Made by a program: the position numbers and the translations under genes. From Plantactinospora endophytica (GTDB lineage Bacteria > Actinomycetota > Actinomycetes > Mycobacteriales > Micromonosporaceae), in assembly GCF_016862915.1 (NCBI RefSeq), contig NZ_BONW01000002.1, positions 124,001 through 188,000 on the forward strand: a stretch of 64,000 nt of DNA, given 5' to 3'. How positions within the stretch are numbered: the first letter of the stretch is position 1; the number at the start of each line of letters is the position of its first letter. The notes beneath the pieces were generated by a model, which was given only the letters and a program-made list of their open reading frames with translations, had not been told where the DNA came from and made no database searches. Positions 53,395 to 64,000 of this stretch are shown piece after piece.

Positions 53395-55149
53395 ATGCGA
53401 CCCAGACTCGCGGTGGCCGCGACGAGCGCCGCGCTCGTGCTCGCGTCCAGTGCGCTGGCCGCCTGCTCGGAGAACACCGGCGAGAACGGTGATTCCGACA
53501 ACGGCGGCGGCAAGCAGTTCACCAGCTCGATCGCGACCGACCCGAAGGACTCGCAGGGGCCGGCGGCCGAGGTGCCCGGGGCGAAGCCCGGCGGCGCGCT
53601 GAAGCTCATCCAGGAGCAGGACTTCGAACACCTGGATCCGCAGCGGACGTACACCTTCTTCGGGATGTCGATCCAGCAGATGTTCGTCCGGACGCTGACC
53701 GTCTTCAAGGAGGACGGCAACGGCAACGTGCTGCTGGTCGGCGACCTGGCCACCGACCCGGGCAAGGACGTGAACAAGGACTGCAAGACCTGGGAGTACA
53801 CCCTCAAGGAGGGGGTGAAGTTCGAGGACGGTACGCCGATCAAGGCCGCCGACGTGGCGTACGGGATCGCCCGCTCCTTCGAGGAGACCATCGACGGCGG
53901 CCCGACGTACGTCCAGGAGTGGCTGGCGGACAACGCGGAGTACAACGCGACCTACAAGGGGCCGTACACCTCGGGCAGCGACACCGTCCCCGGGCTGACC
54001 GTCAAGGACGACCGGACGCTGGTCTTCACCTTCGCCAAGCCGCACTGCGACCTGCCGTTCGCGCTGTCGCTGCCGACCTCGGTACCGGTGCCGAAGGCCC
54101 AGGACACCAAGACCGAGTACGACCGCCGGGTGGTCTCCTCCGGGCCGTACAAGATCAAGGAGTACGTCAAGGACACCCGGTTCGTGTTGGAGCGCAACCC
54201 GAACTGGGACCCGAAGACCGACCCGCTGCGGCACGCGTACCCGGAGACCATCGAGGTCGAAATCGGCCCCAACGACACCGCCGCCACCGAGCGGGCCCTT
54301 GCCGGCCAGGGCGCCGACCAGACCGCGGTGGCCTGGGACGAGGTCCCGCAGGCACTGGTCAACCAGGTGCTCGGCGACTCCTCGCTCGGTGAGCGGGTGG
54401 TGCGCAAGCCCTCCCCGTCGGTCTGGTACCTGAGCATCAACAACGAGCGGATCAAGGACGTCAAGGTGCGGCAGGCGATCGCGTACGCGATCGACAAGCA
54501 GGGCATCCTCGCCACCCAGGGCGGCGACGCCTCCGGCAAGCTGACCCACACCCTGCTTGCCGACACCACGATCGGCCGGACCGCGTACCCGAACCCGTAC
54601 GACGGCGGGCCGACCGGTAACCCGGAGAAGGCCAAGGAGTTGCTCGGCGGGCAGAAGCCAAAGCTGGTCTTCATGTCCCGGGCCACCGCCTTCGGGCAGC
54701 AGACCGCGCCGATCGTCGAGCAGAGCCTGGAGAAGGCGGGCTTCGACGTCACCGTCCAGTACGTCGAGGACCACAACCCGACGGCCAGGACCCGGGGCAA
54801 CCCGTACGACATCTACCTGTCGAACTGGGCGGCGGACTGGCCGAGCGCGGTGTCGACCATCCCGGTGCTCTGGGACGGCCGCAAGCTCGGCCCGCAGGGC
54901 AACTCGAACGTGTCGTACTTCAACGCCGACGACGTGAACGCCGAAATCGACCGGGTGAGCAACCTGCCGGCCGGCGAGGCGGGTCCGGAGTGGGCCAAGA
55001 TCGATCAGACGATCATGGAGAAGTACGTCCCGGTCGTGCCGATCTACCAGGACAACACGTTCCTGGTCACCGGTGCCAAGGTCGGTGGCCTGATCGTTTC
55101 CGAGCAGTTCGGCGTACCGGTCTTCTACAACAGCCACATCAAGCAGTAG
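53395..55149 (+). CDS. Peptide ABC importer substrate-binding lipoprotein
   Basis: 584 residues, lipobox LASSALAAC with Cys24. SBP_bac_5 family: GGALKLIQEQDFEHLDPQRT, YTLKEGVKFEDGTPIKAADV, ending with PVVPIYQDNTFLVTGAKVGG. A polar Gly/Asn linker follows the lipid anchor. It captures peptides or related solutes and delivers them to the permease. Last gene of the D-F-C-B-A cluster, followed by a strong terminator. Confidence 0.94.
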   Translation: MRPRLAVAATSAALVLASSALAACSENTGENGDSDNGGGKQFTSSIATDPKDSQGPAAEVPGAKPGGALKLIQEQDFEHLDPQRTYTFFGMSIQQMFVRTLTVFKEDGNGNVLLVGDLATDPGKDVNKDCKTWEYTLKEGVKFEDGTPIKAADVAYGIARSFEETIDGGPTYVQEWLADNAEYNATYKGPYTSGSDTVPGLTVKDDRTLVFTFAKPHCDLPFALSLPTSVPVPKAQDTKTEYDRRVVSSGPYKIKEYVKDTRFVLERNPNWDPKTDPLRHAYPETIEVEIGPNDTAATERALAGQGADQTAVAWDEVPQALVNQVLGDSSLGERVVRKPSPSVWYLSINNERIKDVKVRQAIAYAIDKQGILATQGGDASGKLTHTLLADTTIGRTAYPNPYDGGPTGNPEKAKELLGGQKPKLVFMSRATAFGQQTAPIVEQSLEKAGFDVTVQYVEDHNPTARTRGNPYDIYLSNWAADWPSAVSTIPVLWDGRKLGPQGNSNVSYFNADDVNAEIDRVSNLPAGEAGPEWAKIDQTIMEKYVPVVPIYQDNTFLVTGAKVGGLIVSEQFGVPVFYNSHIKQ

Positions 55150-55164
55150 TCGCCGGAACGCCTC

Positions 55165-55206
55165 GGGCCCCCGCCGGAACGGTCGTACCCGTTCCGCCGG
55201 GGGCCC
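55165..55206 (+). terminator. Strong terminator of the importer operon
   Basis: GGGCCCCCGCCGGAACGG (55165-55182) and the complementary arm 55189-55206 pair over 18 bases with a single mismatch and a short loop, 15 bases past the binding-protein stop. Confidence 0.85.
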
Positions 55207-55215
55207 GGCCACGTC

Positions 55216-55272
55216 TCAGGCGAGGAACAGCTCCTCAGGCGAGGAACAGCTTCTTAGGCGGGAAACAGCTCC
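55216..55272. repeat. Three 19-bp tandem repeats
   Basis: Units TCAGGCGAGGAACAGCTCC (55216), TCAGGCGAGGAACAGCTTC (55235) and TTAGGCGGGAAACAGCTCC (55254), lying just 3' of the PemK gene (minus strand, stop at 55284). Confidence 0.85.
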
Positions 55273-55283
55273 TCGGGCGTCGG

Positions 55284-55772
55284 TCAGCGCCAGCCGTAGC
55301 CGGCGCGGAGCGCGCGGCCGATCCGGTCGAAGCGGGCCCGGTCGAGTACCGCGCCCTCCCGCCGGATGCTGTCCTCGCGCATCGTGAGCACCCGGTCGAG
55401 GCGGATCCAGCTCGGCCGGTTGTCCCGGTCCCACTCGCCGGGGCCGAGGGCGAGCCAGTGCCGCTGACCGTCCCGGTCGCTCTTGCTGGAGAGCATCAGC
55501 CCGAACAGGGTCCGGCTGACCCGCCCGACCACGAGTACGGGGCGGTCCTTGCCCTGGCGCGGGTCGTCCTCGTACGCCACCCAGGTCCAGACGATCTCGC
55601 CCGGATCGGCCTGTCCGTCCAGCTCGGGGGCGTAGAGCAGCTCTCGACGCTGCAACGCGGCGACCTGGCGGCGCCGCGCGAGTTGGGCCGGGATCTGGCC
55701 AGGAGTGGGAGCGGGACTACGCCTGGTGATCCGGCTGACCGTCGCCCTGACACCCTTCAAGAGATTTGCCAC
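55284..55772 (-). CDS. PemK/MazF-family endoribonuclease-like protein
   Basis: 162 residues. Core IVWTWVAYEDDPRQGKDRPV followed by LVVGRVSRTLFGLMLSSKSD matches the MazF/PemK barrel, with the basic P-V-L-V-V after K-D-R. The N-terminal ~45 residues are basic and unlike classical MazF. No antitoxin gene adjoins it: the neighbours are a DinB-like protein and the importer operon. Orphan MazF-like proteins of this length are common in actinobacteria; toxicity is not established. Confidence 0.85.
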   Translation of the reverse strand: MANLLKGVRATVSRITRRSPAPTPGQIPAQLARRRQVAALQRRELLYAPELDGQADPGEIVWTWVAYEDDPRQGKDRPVLVVGRVSRTLFGLMLSSKSDRDGQRHWLALGPGEWDRDNRPSWIRLDRVLTMREDSIRREGAVLDRARFDRIGRALRAGYGWR

Positions 55773-55814
55773 GGCGGAACCCTACTCCTCGGCAGTGCTC
55801 GTCAGCAGTGCTCG

Positions 55815-56408
55815 TCAGGCTGGCGTCCAGTTGGGGTCGCGACCGGCGAAGCCGAGGGCGCGGTCGAACGGCGGCGCGTCCGCCGGCACCGGCACCACCG
55901 GGCCGAACAGCCCCTCGCGGCCGGCGGCCTGCTCGGGCCGGGCCGACTCGGTGGTGAACGCCAGCACCGCCTCGGTGCTGGCCGGATCGCAGTGGAACTG
56001 CTGCCCGGTCGCCTTGGCCAGATCCCAGCCGTGCAGCACCAGCTCGTCGAGCGCGACCATGCCCATCACCTCGGCCGGCTGCGTCACTCCACCCGCCATG
56101 GTCATCCCGGTCCAGGCGTCCGGTTTCCGCCACGCCTCGACCAGCTCGTCGAGCCGGGCCGGCAGCAGGGTGCGCCACTGTGGATCGAGGTTGTCGGCGC
56201 TGGCGGGTGGTGGCGGCGCCGAGGCGCCGGGCACGTCCTCGGCAGACTTCCGGGCGGCCCAGGTGAAGGCCAGGGCCAGGCCCGTCAGGTGGTCCAGCAG
56301 ATCCGCCACCGAGGTGTCCGTGCTCGGCGTCGGGGCGGTGAGCTGGTCGTCGGTAATGCCGCCGACCAGCCGGATCACCTCCTGCGCGGCAGGTTCCAGG
56401 TCGAGCAT
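55815..56408 (-). CDS. DinB-like TIGR03086-family protein
   Basis: 197 residues. Helix-bundle metal-binding fold: TDTSVADLLDHLTGLALAF with its His, then MGMVALDELVLHGWDLAKAT with another His, and the end DAPPFDRALGFAGRDPNW, the family signature. Related proteins are mycothiol-dependent isomerases or transferases; the substrate here is not known. GGGAGT ribosome site upstream of ATG. Confidence 0.87.
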   Translation of the reverse strand: MLDLEPAAQEVIRLVGGITDDQLTAPTPSTDTSVADLLDHLTGLALAFTWAARKSAEDVPGASAPPPPASADNLDPQWRTLLPARLDELVEAWRKPDAWTGMTMAGGVTQPAEVMGMVALDELVLHGWDLAKATGQQFHCDPASTEAVLAFTTESARPEQAAGREGLFGPVVPVPADAPPFDRALGFAGRDPNWTPA

Positions 56409-56526
56409 CTGCGACTCCCTTCGAGCACCCGGTGCGGGGGCAGGTCCGATTCGGGAGGTTACCCAGCCCCACCGACATTCCCGGGCCACGGCGGGCCGGC
56501 GCAGGGGGCGGCAGCGGTGACCCGGT

Positions 56527-57129
56527 TCAGCCGATCCGCAGCACCAGGCCGCGCAGCCAGACCGACCATCGGGCACTGTCGTGCACCCGTTCCGGGACGA
56601 GGTAGCGCTCGTGGTCCACCCGACGGATCACGTCGTCACGTACCGGCAGCAGCACGATCTCGACGCTGAACGGGCGGATCGAACGGCCCAGCGACTGTTC
56701 GACCTGGCGCACCACGTTGTTGGTGGCCGCGTTGCCCGGACCGTACCGGTCGAGTCCGTCCCGTTGCCGGGCGGCGTGCCAGTCGCGTGCCTCGGGCCAG
56801 CGTTCCGCGACCACCCGGCGCAGCGCCGGCCACGGCGCCAGCCCGAGCGGGTCCGGGGTGTCGTCGGCGGGCTCCAGGTCGGCGCGCGGTCGGGTTCGCT
56901 GCCCCGCCGGGTCGACCAGCGACAGCCACCAGCCGAGCCACTCCGTGCCGGGTACGAAGCCGAGGGGTCGGCTCGGTGCCGGCGGCTCGTCGAGGTCGAG
57001 TGGACCGGGTACGAGCCGGTGCGCGGGTACCTCGATCCGTTCGCTCGCCCGGATCCACAACGCACAGTCGACCAGGTAGTCCCATCTGCGAACGCCGATC
57101 CGCCAGGAGAGCGGGCCCCGCAGTTCCAC
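56527..57129 (-). CDS. Hypothetical protein
   Basis: 200 residues, not recognised. Trp- and Arg-rich; distinctive segments are WRIGVRRWDYLVDCALWIRA, GTEWLGWWLSLVDPAGQRTR and an end with IVLLPVRDDVIRRVDHERYL. No membrane or signal sequence. Codon use and third-position GC resemble the neighbours, which favours a real gene. It starts 151 bases 3' of metH and reads in the same direction. Confidence 0.65.
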   Translation of the reverse strand: MELRGPLSWRIGVRRWDYLVDCALWIRASERIEVPAHRLVPGPLDLDEPPAPSRPLGFVPGTEWLGWWLSLVDPAGQRTRPRADLEPADDTPDPLGLAPWPALRRVVAERWPEARDWHAARQRDGLDRYGPGNAATNNVVRQVEQSLGRSIRPFSVEIVLLPVRDDVIRRVDHERYLVPERVHDSARWSVWLRGLVLRIG

Positions 57130-57200
57130 CGGCGTCTCCTCCCGTCGGCCGCCACTGACCAGCGTAGTGAGCCGAACGGGGGATAGGTGGGGACGAATGG

Positions 57201-57217
57201 GTGGAGGCCAGCTCCAC
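57201..57217 (-). terminator. Weak hairpin 3' of metH
   Basis: GTGGAG-GCCAG-CTCCAC, six-base stem, 64 bases past the metH stop codon. Marginal. Confidence 0.3.
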
Positions 57218-57280
57218 TGATCGGTGGGACAGTACGGTAGACATCGGACAGAGCGGGGCGTATGGTGCCGGCTGACCTGC

Positions 57281-60928
<3,648 letters not shown>

Positions 60929-61026
60929 TGGCCACCTCCGTCGTCGAACGGAGGCGCCCTTGGAAAGATCGAACTCGGGTCGAGCGTGGCGGGCGTCTCT
61001 GCCCGTTGCAGCGCCTCTCGACCCGG
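60929..61026 (-). ncRNA. SAH riboswitch with Shine-Dalgarno-masking hairpin, metH leader
   Basis: Read on the minus strand from 61026: P1 CGGGTCGAG (61025-61017) pairs perfectly with CTCGACCCG (60984-60976); inside it AGGCGCTGCAAC is followed by a CGGGC/GCCCG stem and then CGCCACGCTCGA. These match the conserved SAH-riboswitch core (GAGG-GCGCTGCAA ... CCAGGCTCG). The strand GCGCCTC (60957-60951) is complementary to GAGGCGC in the core and can form the pseudoknot. Four bases of it also belong to a hairpin CCTCCGT/ACGGAGG (60954-60948 with 60941-60935) that hides the metH GGAGG. Ligand binding should free the site: an ON switch, sensible for an enzyme that consumes homocysteine made from SAH. 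Found by eye; no covariance test was possible. Confidence 0.82.
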
Positions 61027-61247
61027 AGATCGAGACTACCGGAAAGGACCCGAGAAGGCCGAAATCTTCGCGCACTGTGGGACGGTGATCCGGGTCGCCG
61101 ACCTGCAACGATGATCGACTTCCGGGCTCGGCGGCGAATCGGACCGGCCTGTCCAGCGGCGACGCGTCCTCGGGGTACGAACCGTGTGTTGACCTGAAGC
61201 GGCGTTCACGTTGCAGGCTGGTCCCTCCCGACCCGAGGAGTACTCCG

Positions 61248-61655
61248 TTGACGATCGATCCGAAGGCCCATCTCCGGCTCGCCCGCCCCACCCGTGACCC
61301 TGCCGCGATCGAGCGCTTCTACGTCTCCGGGCTTGGCCTGGAGGTGCTGTACCGGGGCGCCGGCAACGCCCCCGGGGAACACGACCTGCTGATGCTGGGC
61401 TGGCCCGGAGCGGGCTGGCACCTGGAGATCGTCGGCGGCGCGAACCTCACCGTCCGGCCGTCGCCCACCGCCGAGGACCTGCTGGTGCTCTACCTCTCCG
61501 GGCCGGTGGACGACACCCTGGTCGCCCGCCTCGAAGCCGCCGGCGGCCGGCGCGTCTCCCAGGGCCCGTACTGGGACCGCTGGGGTGTCACCGTCGAGGA
61601 CCCGGACGGCTACCGCCTCGTCCTCTCCACCCGCTCCTGGGGGAACGCCGGCTGA
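61248..61655 (+). CDS. VOC/glyoxalase-family protein
   Basis: 135 residues from a TTG with GAGGAG 7 bases upstream. Starts with [20 protein letters not shown] and ends [20 protein letters not shown], the paired beta-alpha-beta motifs of the vicinal-oxygen-chelate fold, with His and Glu in metal-ligand positions. Substrate unknown. It is divergent from metH across a 319-base region whose metH-proximal third is the riboswitch; I see nothing definite in the rest. Confidence 0.83.
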   Translation: MTIDPKAHLRLARPTRDPAAIERFYVSGLGLEVLYRGAGNAPGEHDLLMLGWPGAGWHLEIVGGANLTVRPSPTAEDLLVLYLSGPVDDTLVARLEAAGGRRVSQGPYWDRWGVTVEDPDGYRLVLSTRSWGNAG

Positions 61656-61673
61656 GATGGCCCCGCCCGGCGG

Positions 61674-62918
61674 TCACGGGTCGGGGGGTAGGCGGGCGGC
61701 GCGGGTGTTGAGGTAGCGCTGTTGGGCCAGGCCGGTGGCCTTGCGGGCGGCGCTCGCGTACGCCTGCCGGGCGGCCGGGTGGTCGCCGGCCAGTTCGAGC
61801 AGGTGTGCCCGGACGGCGTACGTGCGGTGGTCGTCCGCGATCCGGTCGTCGGTGCCGAGCCGGTCCAGCAGGTCCAGGCCGGCGCGCGGGCCGTGCGCCA
61901 TCGCCACCGCCACGGCGTGGTTCAGTGCGACCACCGGGTTGGCGGCGCCGCGCAGCAGCACCTCGTAGAGCGCGACGATCTGCGGCCAGTCGGTCTCCTC
62001 GGTGCTGGGCGCCTCGTCGTGCAGTGCGGCGATCGCCGCCTGGACCTGGTACGGCCCGGTCGGGCCCTTCGGCAGCGCCTCGCCGACCAGGGCCACCCCC
62101 TCGGCGATCTGCGCGGCGTTCCAGCGGCTCCGGTCCTGCTCCGCCATCGGCACCAACTCCCCGTCCGGCCCGGTACGCGCCGGCCGCCGCGCGTCGGTGA
62201 GCAGCATCAGGGCCAGCAGCCCGGTCACCTCGGCGTCCTCCGGCAGCAGCCGGTGCAGCAGCCGGGCCAGCCGGATCGCCTCGGCGGAGAGTTCGGTGCG
62301 GTAGAGGGTCGGGCCGGACGTGCTGACGTACCCCTCGTTGAAGATCAGGTAGAGCACGTGCAGCACGGCGCCGAGCCGCCCGGCGCGCTCGGCGGACGGC
62401 GGCATCCCGAAGGGAACGCCGCTGTCCCTGATCCGCTGCTTGGCCCGGGTGATCCGCCGGGTCATGGTCGCCTCCGGCACCAGGAAGGCCCGGGCGATCT
62501 CCGTGGTGGTCAGGCCGCCGACCGCGCGCAGGGTCAGCGCGATCTGCGAGGCCGGCGAGAGCGCGGGGTGGCAGCAGAGGAAGAGCAGGATCAGGGTGTC
62601 GTCGGTCTCCGAGGGAGGACGGTCGGCGGCCGGGGCGAGCTGCTGGTCGGCGAGGGTCCAGCGGGCGACCGTGTCCTCCCGGCGGCGCCGGGCCTGCTCG
62701 CTGCGGAGCAGGTCGGTCAGCCGGCGCGAGGCGACCGTGATCAACCAGCCGCGCGGGCTGTCCGGTACGCCGTCCACCGGCCAACCCGTGGCGGCGGCGA
62801 GCAGTGCCTCCTGCACCGCGTCCTCGGCGGTGTCGAAGTGCCCGTACCGGCGAACGAGCGCGCCGAGGACCTGCGGCGCCAGTTGACGCAGCAGGTCCTC
62901 GACCTCGTTGTCCGACAC
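61674..62918 (-). CDS. ECF sigma factor with C-terminal extension (ECF42-like)
   Basis: 414 residues from a GTG. Sigma region 2 (HFDTAEDAVQEALLAAATGW, GWLITVASRRLTDLLRSEQA), region 4 (LTTTEIARAFLVPEATMTRR), then ~220 residues with helical repeats (VLYLIFNEGYVSTSGPTLYR, AAIAALHDEAPSTEETDWPQ) instead of an anti-sigma partner. This plan and the YciI/DGPF gene directly before it define the ECF42 group, where the extension is needed for activity. No membrane anti-sigma gene is present. Confidence 0.92.
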   Translation of the reverse strand: MSDNEVEDLLRQLAPQVLGALVRRYGHFDTAEDAVQEALLAAATGWPVDGVPDSPRGWLITVASRRLTDLLRSEQARRRREDTVARWTLADQQLAPAADRPPSETDDTLILLFLCCHPALSPASQIALTLRAVGGLTTTEIARAFLVPEATMTRRITRAKQRIRDSGVPFGMPPSAERAGRLGAVLHVLYLIFNEGYVSTSGPTLYRTELSAEAIRLARLLHRLLPEDAEVTGLLALMLLTDARRPARTGPDGELVPMAEQDRSRWNAAQIAEGVALVGEALPKGPTGPYQVQAAIAALHDEAPSTEETDWPQIVALYEVLLRGAANPVVALNHAVAVAMAHGPRAGLDLLDRLGTDDRIADDHRTYAVRAHLLELAGDHPAARQAYASAARKATGLAQQRYLNTRAARLPPDP

Positions 62919-62931
62919 GGGAGCGGCTCGG

Positions 62932-63351
62932 CTACAGGTCCTCGATGCCCTCGGCGACCGGCCGGATGTCGACGTACCACTCGTTGGTCAGGATCGCGTT
63001 CTCCGGATGCGGGGTACGGGCCAGCTTCGCCGCGATCTCGGTGGCCCGGTCGAAGCTGTCGCACTCGACGATCGTGTACCCGGCCAGCACCTCCTGGGTC
63101 TCCGGGTACGGCCCGTCGGTCACCACCGGTACGCCGTCGGTGAGGTGGACCCGCCGGGTGTGTACCGGCGCGCTCAGCCCCCGGGCGTCGACGAACTCCC
63201 CGGATTCCACCAGTTCGTTGTTCCAGGCGGCCATGAACTCGTGCAGCGCCGCCATGTCCTGCGGCGTCCAGGCCGGCGCGCCCTCGCTGCCCTTGCCGGC
63301 CATCGCGTCGTAGTCGCGCTGCGAACCAGCCATCATGATCATGTATTTCAC
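62932..63351 (-). CDS. YciI/DGPF-domain protein paired with the sigma factor
   Basis: 139 residues from a GTG with GAGGAG six bases upstream; the open frame extends further without a credible start. It has KYMIMMAGSQ at the start, DGVPVVTDGPYPETQEVLAG (the DGPF-type motif, here DGPY) and YTIVECDSFDRATEIA. Always found next to ECF42 sigma factors, role unknown, possibly downstream in the signal or a target. Thirteen bases separate it from the sigma gene. Confidence 0.92.
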   Translation of the reverse strand: MKYMIMMAGSQRDYDAMAGKGSEGAPAWTPQDMAALHEFMAAWNNELVESGEFVDARGLSAPVHTRRVHLTDGVPVVTDGPYPETQEVLAGYTIVECDSFDRATEIAAKLARTPHPENAILTNEWYVDIRPVAEGIEDL

Positions 63352-63421
63352 GGGTGACTCCTCTCCGTCGGCACCGGTCGGGTGCCGGTTCGCTGGAGAC
63401 GTCGGTACCGGCGGACCGTTC

Positions 63422-63493
63422 CGGACATCGCCCCGGGACCCGGTCCGGACATCGCCCCGGCACCGGTTCGGGCATCGCCCCGGGATCCGGTTC
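63422..63493. repeat. Three tandem 24-bp repeats 3' of the S9 peptidase gene
   Basis: Units at 63422, 63446 and 63470, each with ACATCGCCCCGG or GCATCGCCCCGG followed by CCGGTTC-type sequence. They lie between the S9 gene stop codon (63521) and the YciI gene. Confidence 0.85.
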
Positions 63494-63520
63494 GGCTCCG
63501 CTGGTCCGCCGCTCCGCCGT

Positions 63521-64000
63521 TCAGAGGTACTGGCGGAGGAAGTGGAGTTCGAGGGCGAGCAGCCGCTCGGCGGTGCCACCGGCGGCCATGTGGGTGGCGC
63601 CGGTCAGCGGGACCACCGAGTGCGGGCGGCCGGTGGCCAGCAGCGCGGCGGAGAGCCGCAGCGTGTGCGCGGCCACCACGTTGTCGTCGGCCAGCCCGTG
63701 CACCAGCAGGATCGGCCGGGCCTCCTCCGGGTCGCGTACCGGCTCGGCGGCGAGTTCCAGCAGCGAGTGGTGGGCGTACACCTCGGGGCTGTCGGCCGGC
63801 ATCCCGAGATAGCGCTCGGTGTACGCGGTGTCGTACAGCGTCCAGTCGGTGACCGGGGCACCGGCGATGGCACACCGGAACAGGTCGGGCCGGCGCAACA
63901 CGGCCAGCGCGGCCAGCCAGCCCCCGAACGACCAGCCCCGGATCGCCACCCGACCCAGGTCGAGATCGGGGTGCTTGCCGGCGAGTGCGGTCAGCGCGTC
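63521..64000 (-). CDS. S9-family (prolyl oligopeptidase/DPP-IV type) peptidase, C-terminal end
   Basis: 160 residues to the window edge; the N-terminal part lies beyond. All three catalytic residues are present: Ser in RGWSFGGW (G-x-S-x-G-G), Asp in LLVHGLADDNVVAAHT and His in LTGATHMAAGG. The alpha/beta-hydrolase end domain is complete through LRQYL. The family cleaves short peptides after proline or alanine. Whether a beta-propeller precedes it cannot be seen. Confidence 0.9.
   Translation of the reverse strand, partial: DALTALAGKHPDLDLGRVAIRGWSFGGWLAALAVLRRPDLFRCAIAGAPVTDWTLYDTAYTERYLGMPADSPEVYAHHSLLELAAEPVRDPEEARPILLVHGLADDNVVAAHTLRLSAALLATGRPHSVVPLTGATHMAAGGTAERLLALELHFLRQYL

Noticed and set aside
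53350-55212. Open frame of 620 codons opposite the binding protein
   Set aside because: Antisense shadow of a clear lipoprotein gene.

Overview
The window is about 64 kb of very GC-rich DNA with dense, actinobacterial-type genes, many GTG starts and 1-8 bp stop/start overlaps. The DUF5753/DUF397 regulator pair, a 5-helix succinate dehydrogenase anchor, an ECF sigma factor paired with a YciI/DGPF protein and the MutT, HxlR and DUF559 families suggest an actinomycete, most likely of the Micromonosporaceae. That placement is inference from gene style, not a database match. I saw no rRNA, tRNA, CRISPR array, insertion sequence or prophage module.

Layout. 1-8 kb: end of an XRE/DUF5753 regulator with its DUF397 partner, a phosphotransferase, a large secreted subtilisin ending in a strong terminator, RmuC and two membrane proteins. 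8-12 kb: NarL-type two-component system next to an ABC-2 exporter. 12-16 kb: a secreted NagZ-like GH3 enzyme diverging from a secreted beta-lactamase-fold hydrolase, probably acting on cell wall. 16-23 kb: an AbiEi/DUF559 protein, a DUF3885-like protein, valyl-tRNA synthetase, a conserved hypothetical protein and an antibiotic-kinase-like protein. 23-31 kb: lipoprotein hydrolase with an OmpR/HK pair, then a heterodimeric ABC exporter. 31-33 kb: alkylation repair (AdaA-AlkA fusion and Ogt).

33-37 kb: ychF followed by a small toxin-antitoxin cluster: HigBA, a DUF1905 protein, and a Panacea antitoxin with a Fic toxin whose reading frame breaks inside the catalytic motif. 37-40 kb: QorB-like reductase with divergent HxlR regulator, PH-domain protein, a pterin-dehydratase-like protein and a Nudix hydrolase. 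40-44 kb: sdhCAB. 44-49 kb: membrane protein, TldE/TldD, Uma2 nuclease. 49-55 kb: complete peptide ABC importer in the order D-F-C-B-A. 55-57 kb: PemK/MazF toxin, DinB-like protein and a hypothetical protein. 57-61 kb: cobalamin-dependent methionine synthase (metH), whose leader has all the elements of an S-adenosylhomocysteine riboswitch with a Shine-Dalgarno-masking hairpin. 61-64 kb: VOC protein, ECF sigma factor with YciI partner, and the end of an S9 peptidase.

Three observations stand out. First is the metH leader, where one strand can either complete the SAH pseudoknot or hide the ribosome binding site. Second is the Panacea-Fic locus with a one-base frameshift in the Fic motif. Third is a recurring pattern of short tandem repeats (19-37 bp units) just 3' of genes; in several cases the repeat unit includes the stop codon, as if gene ends had been copied downstream.
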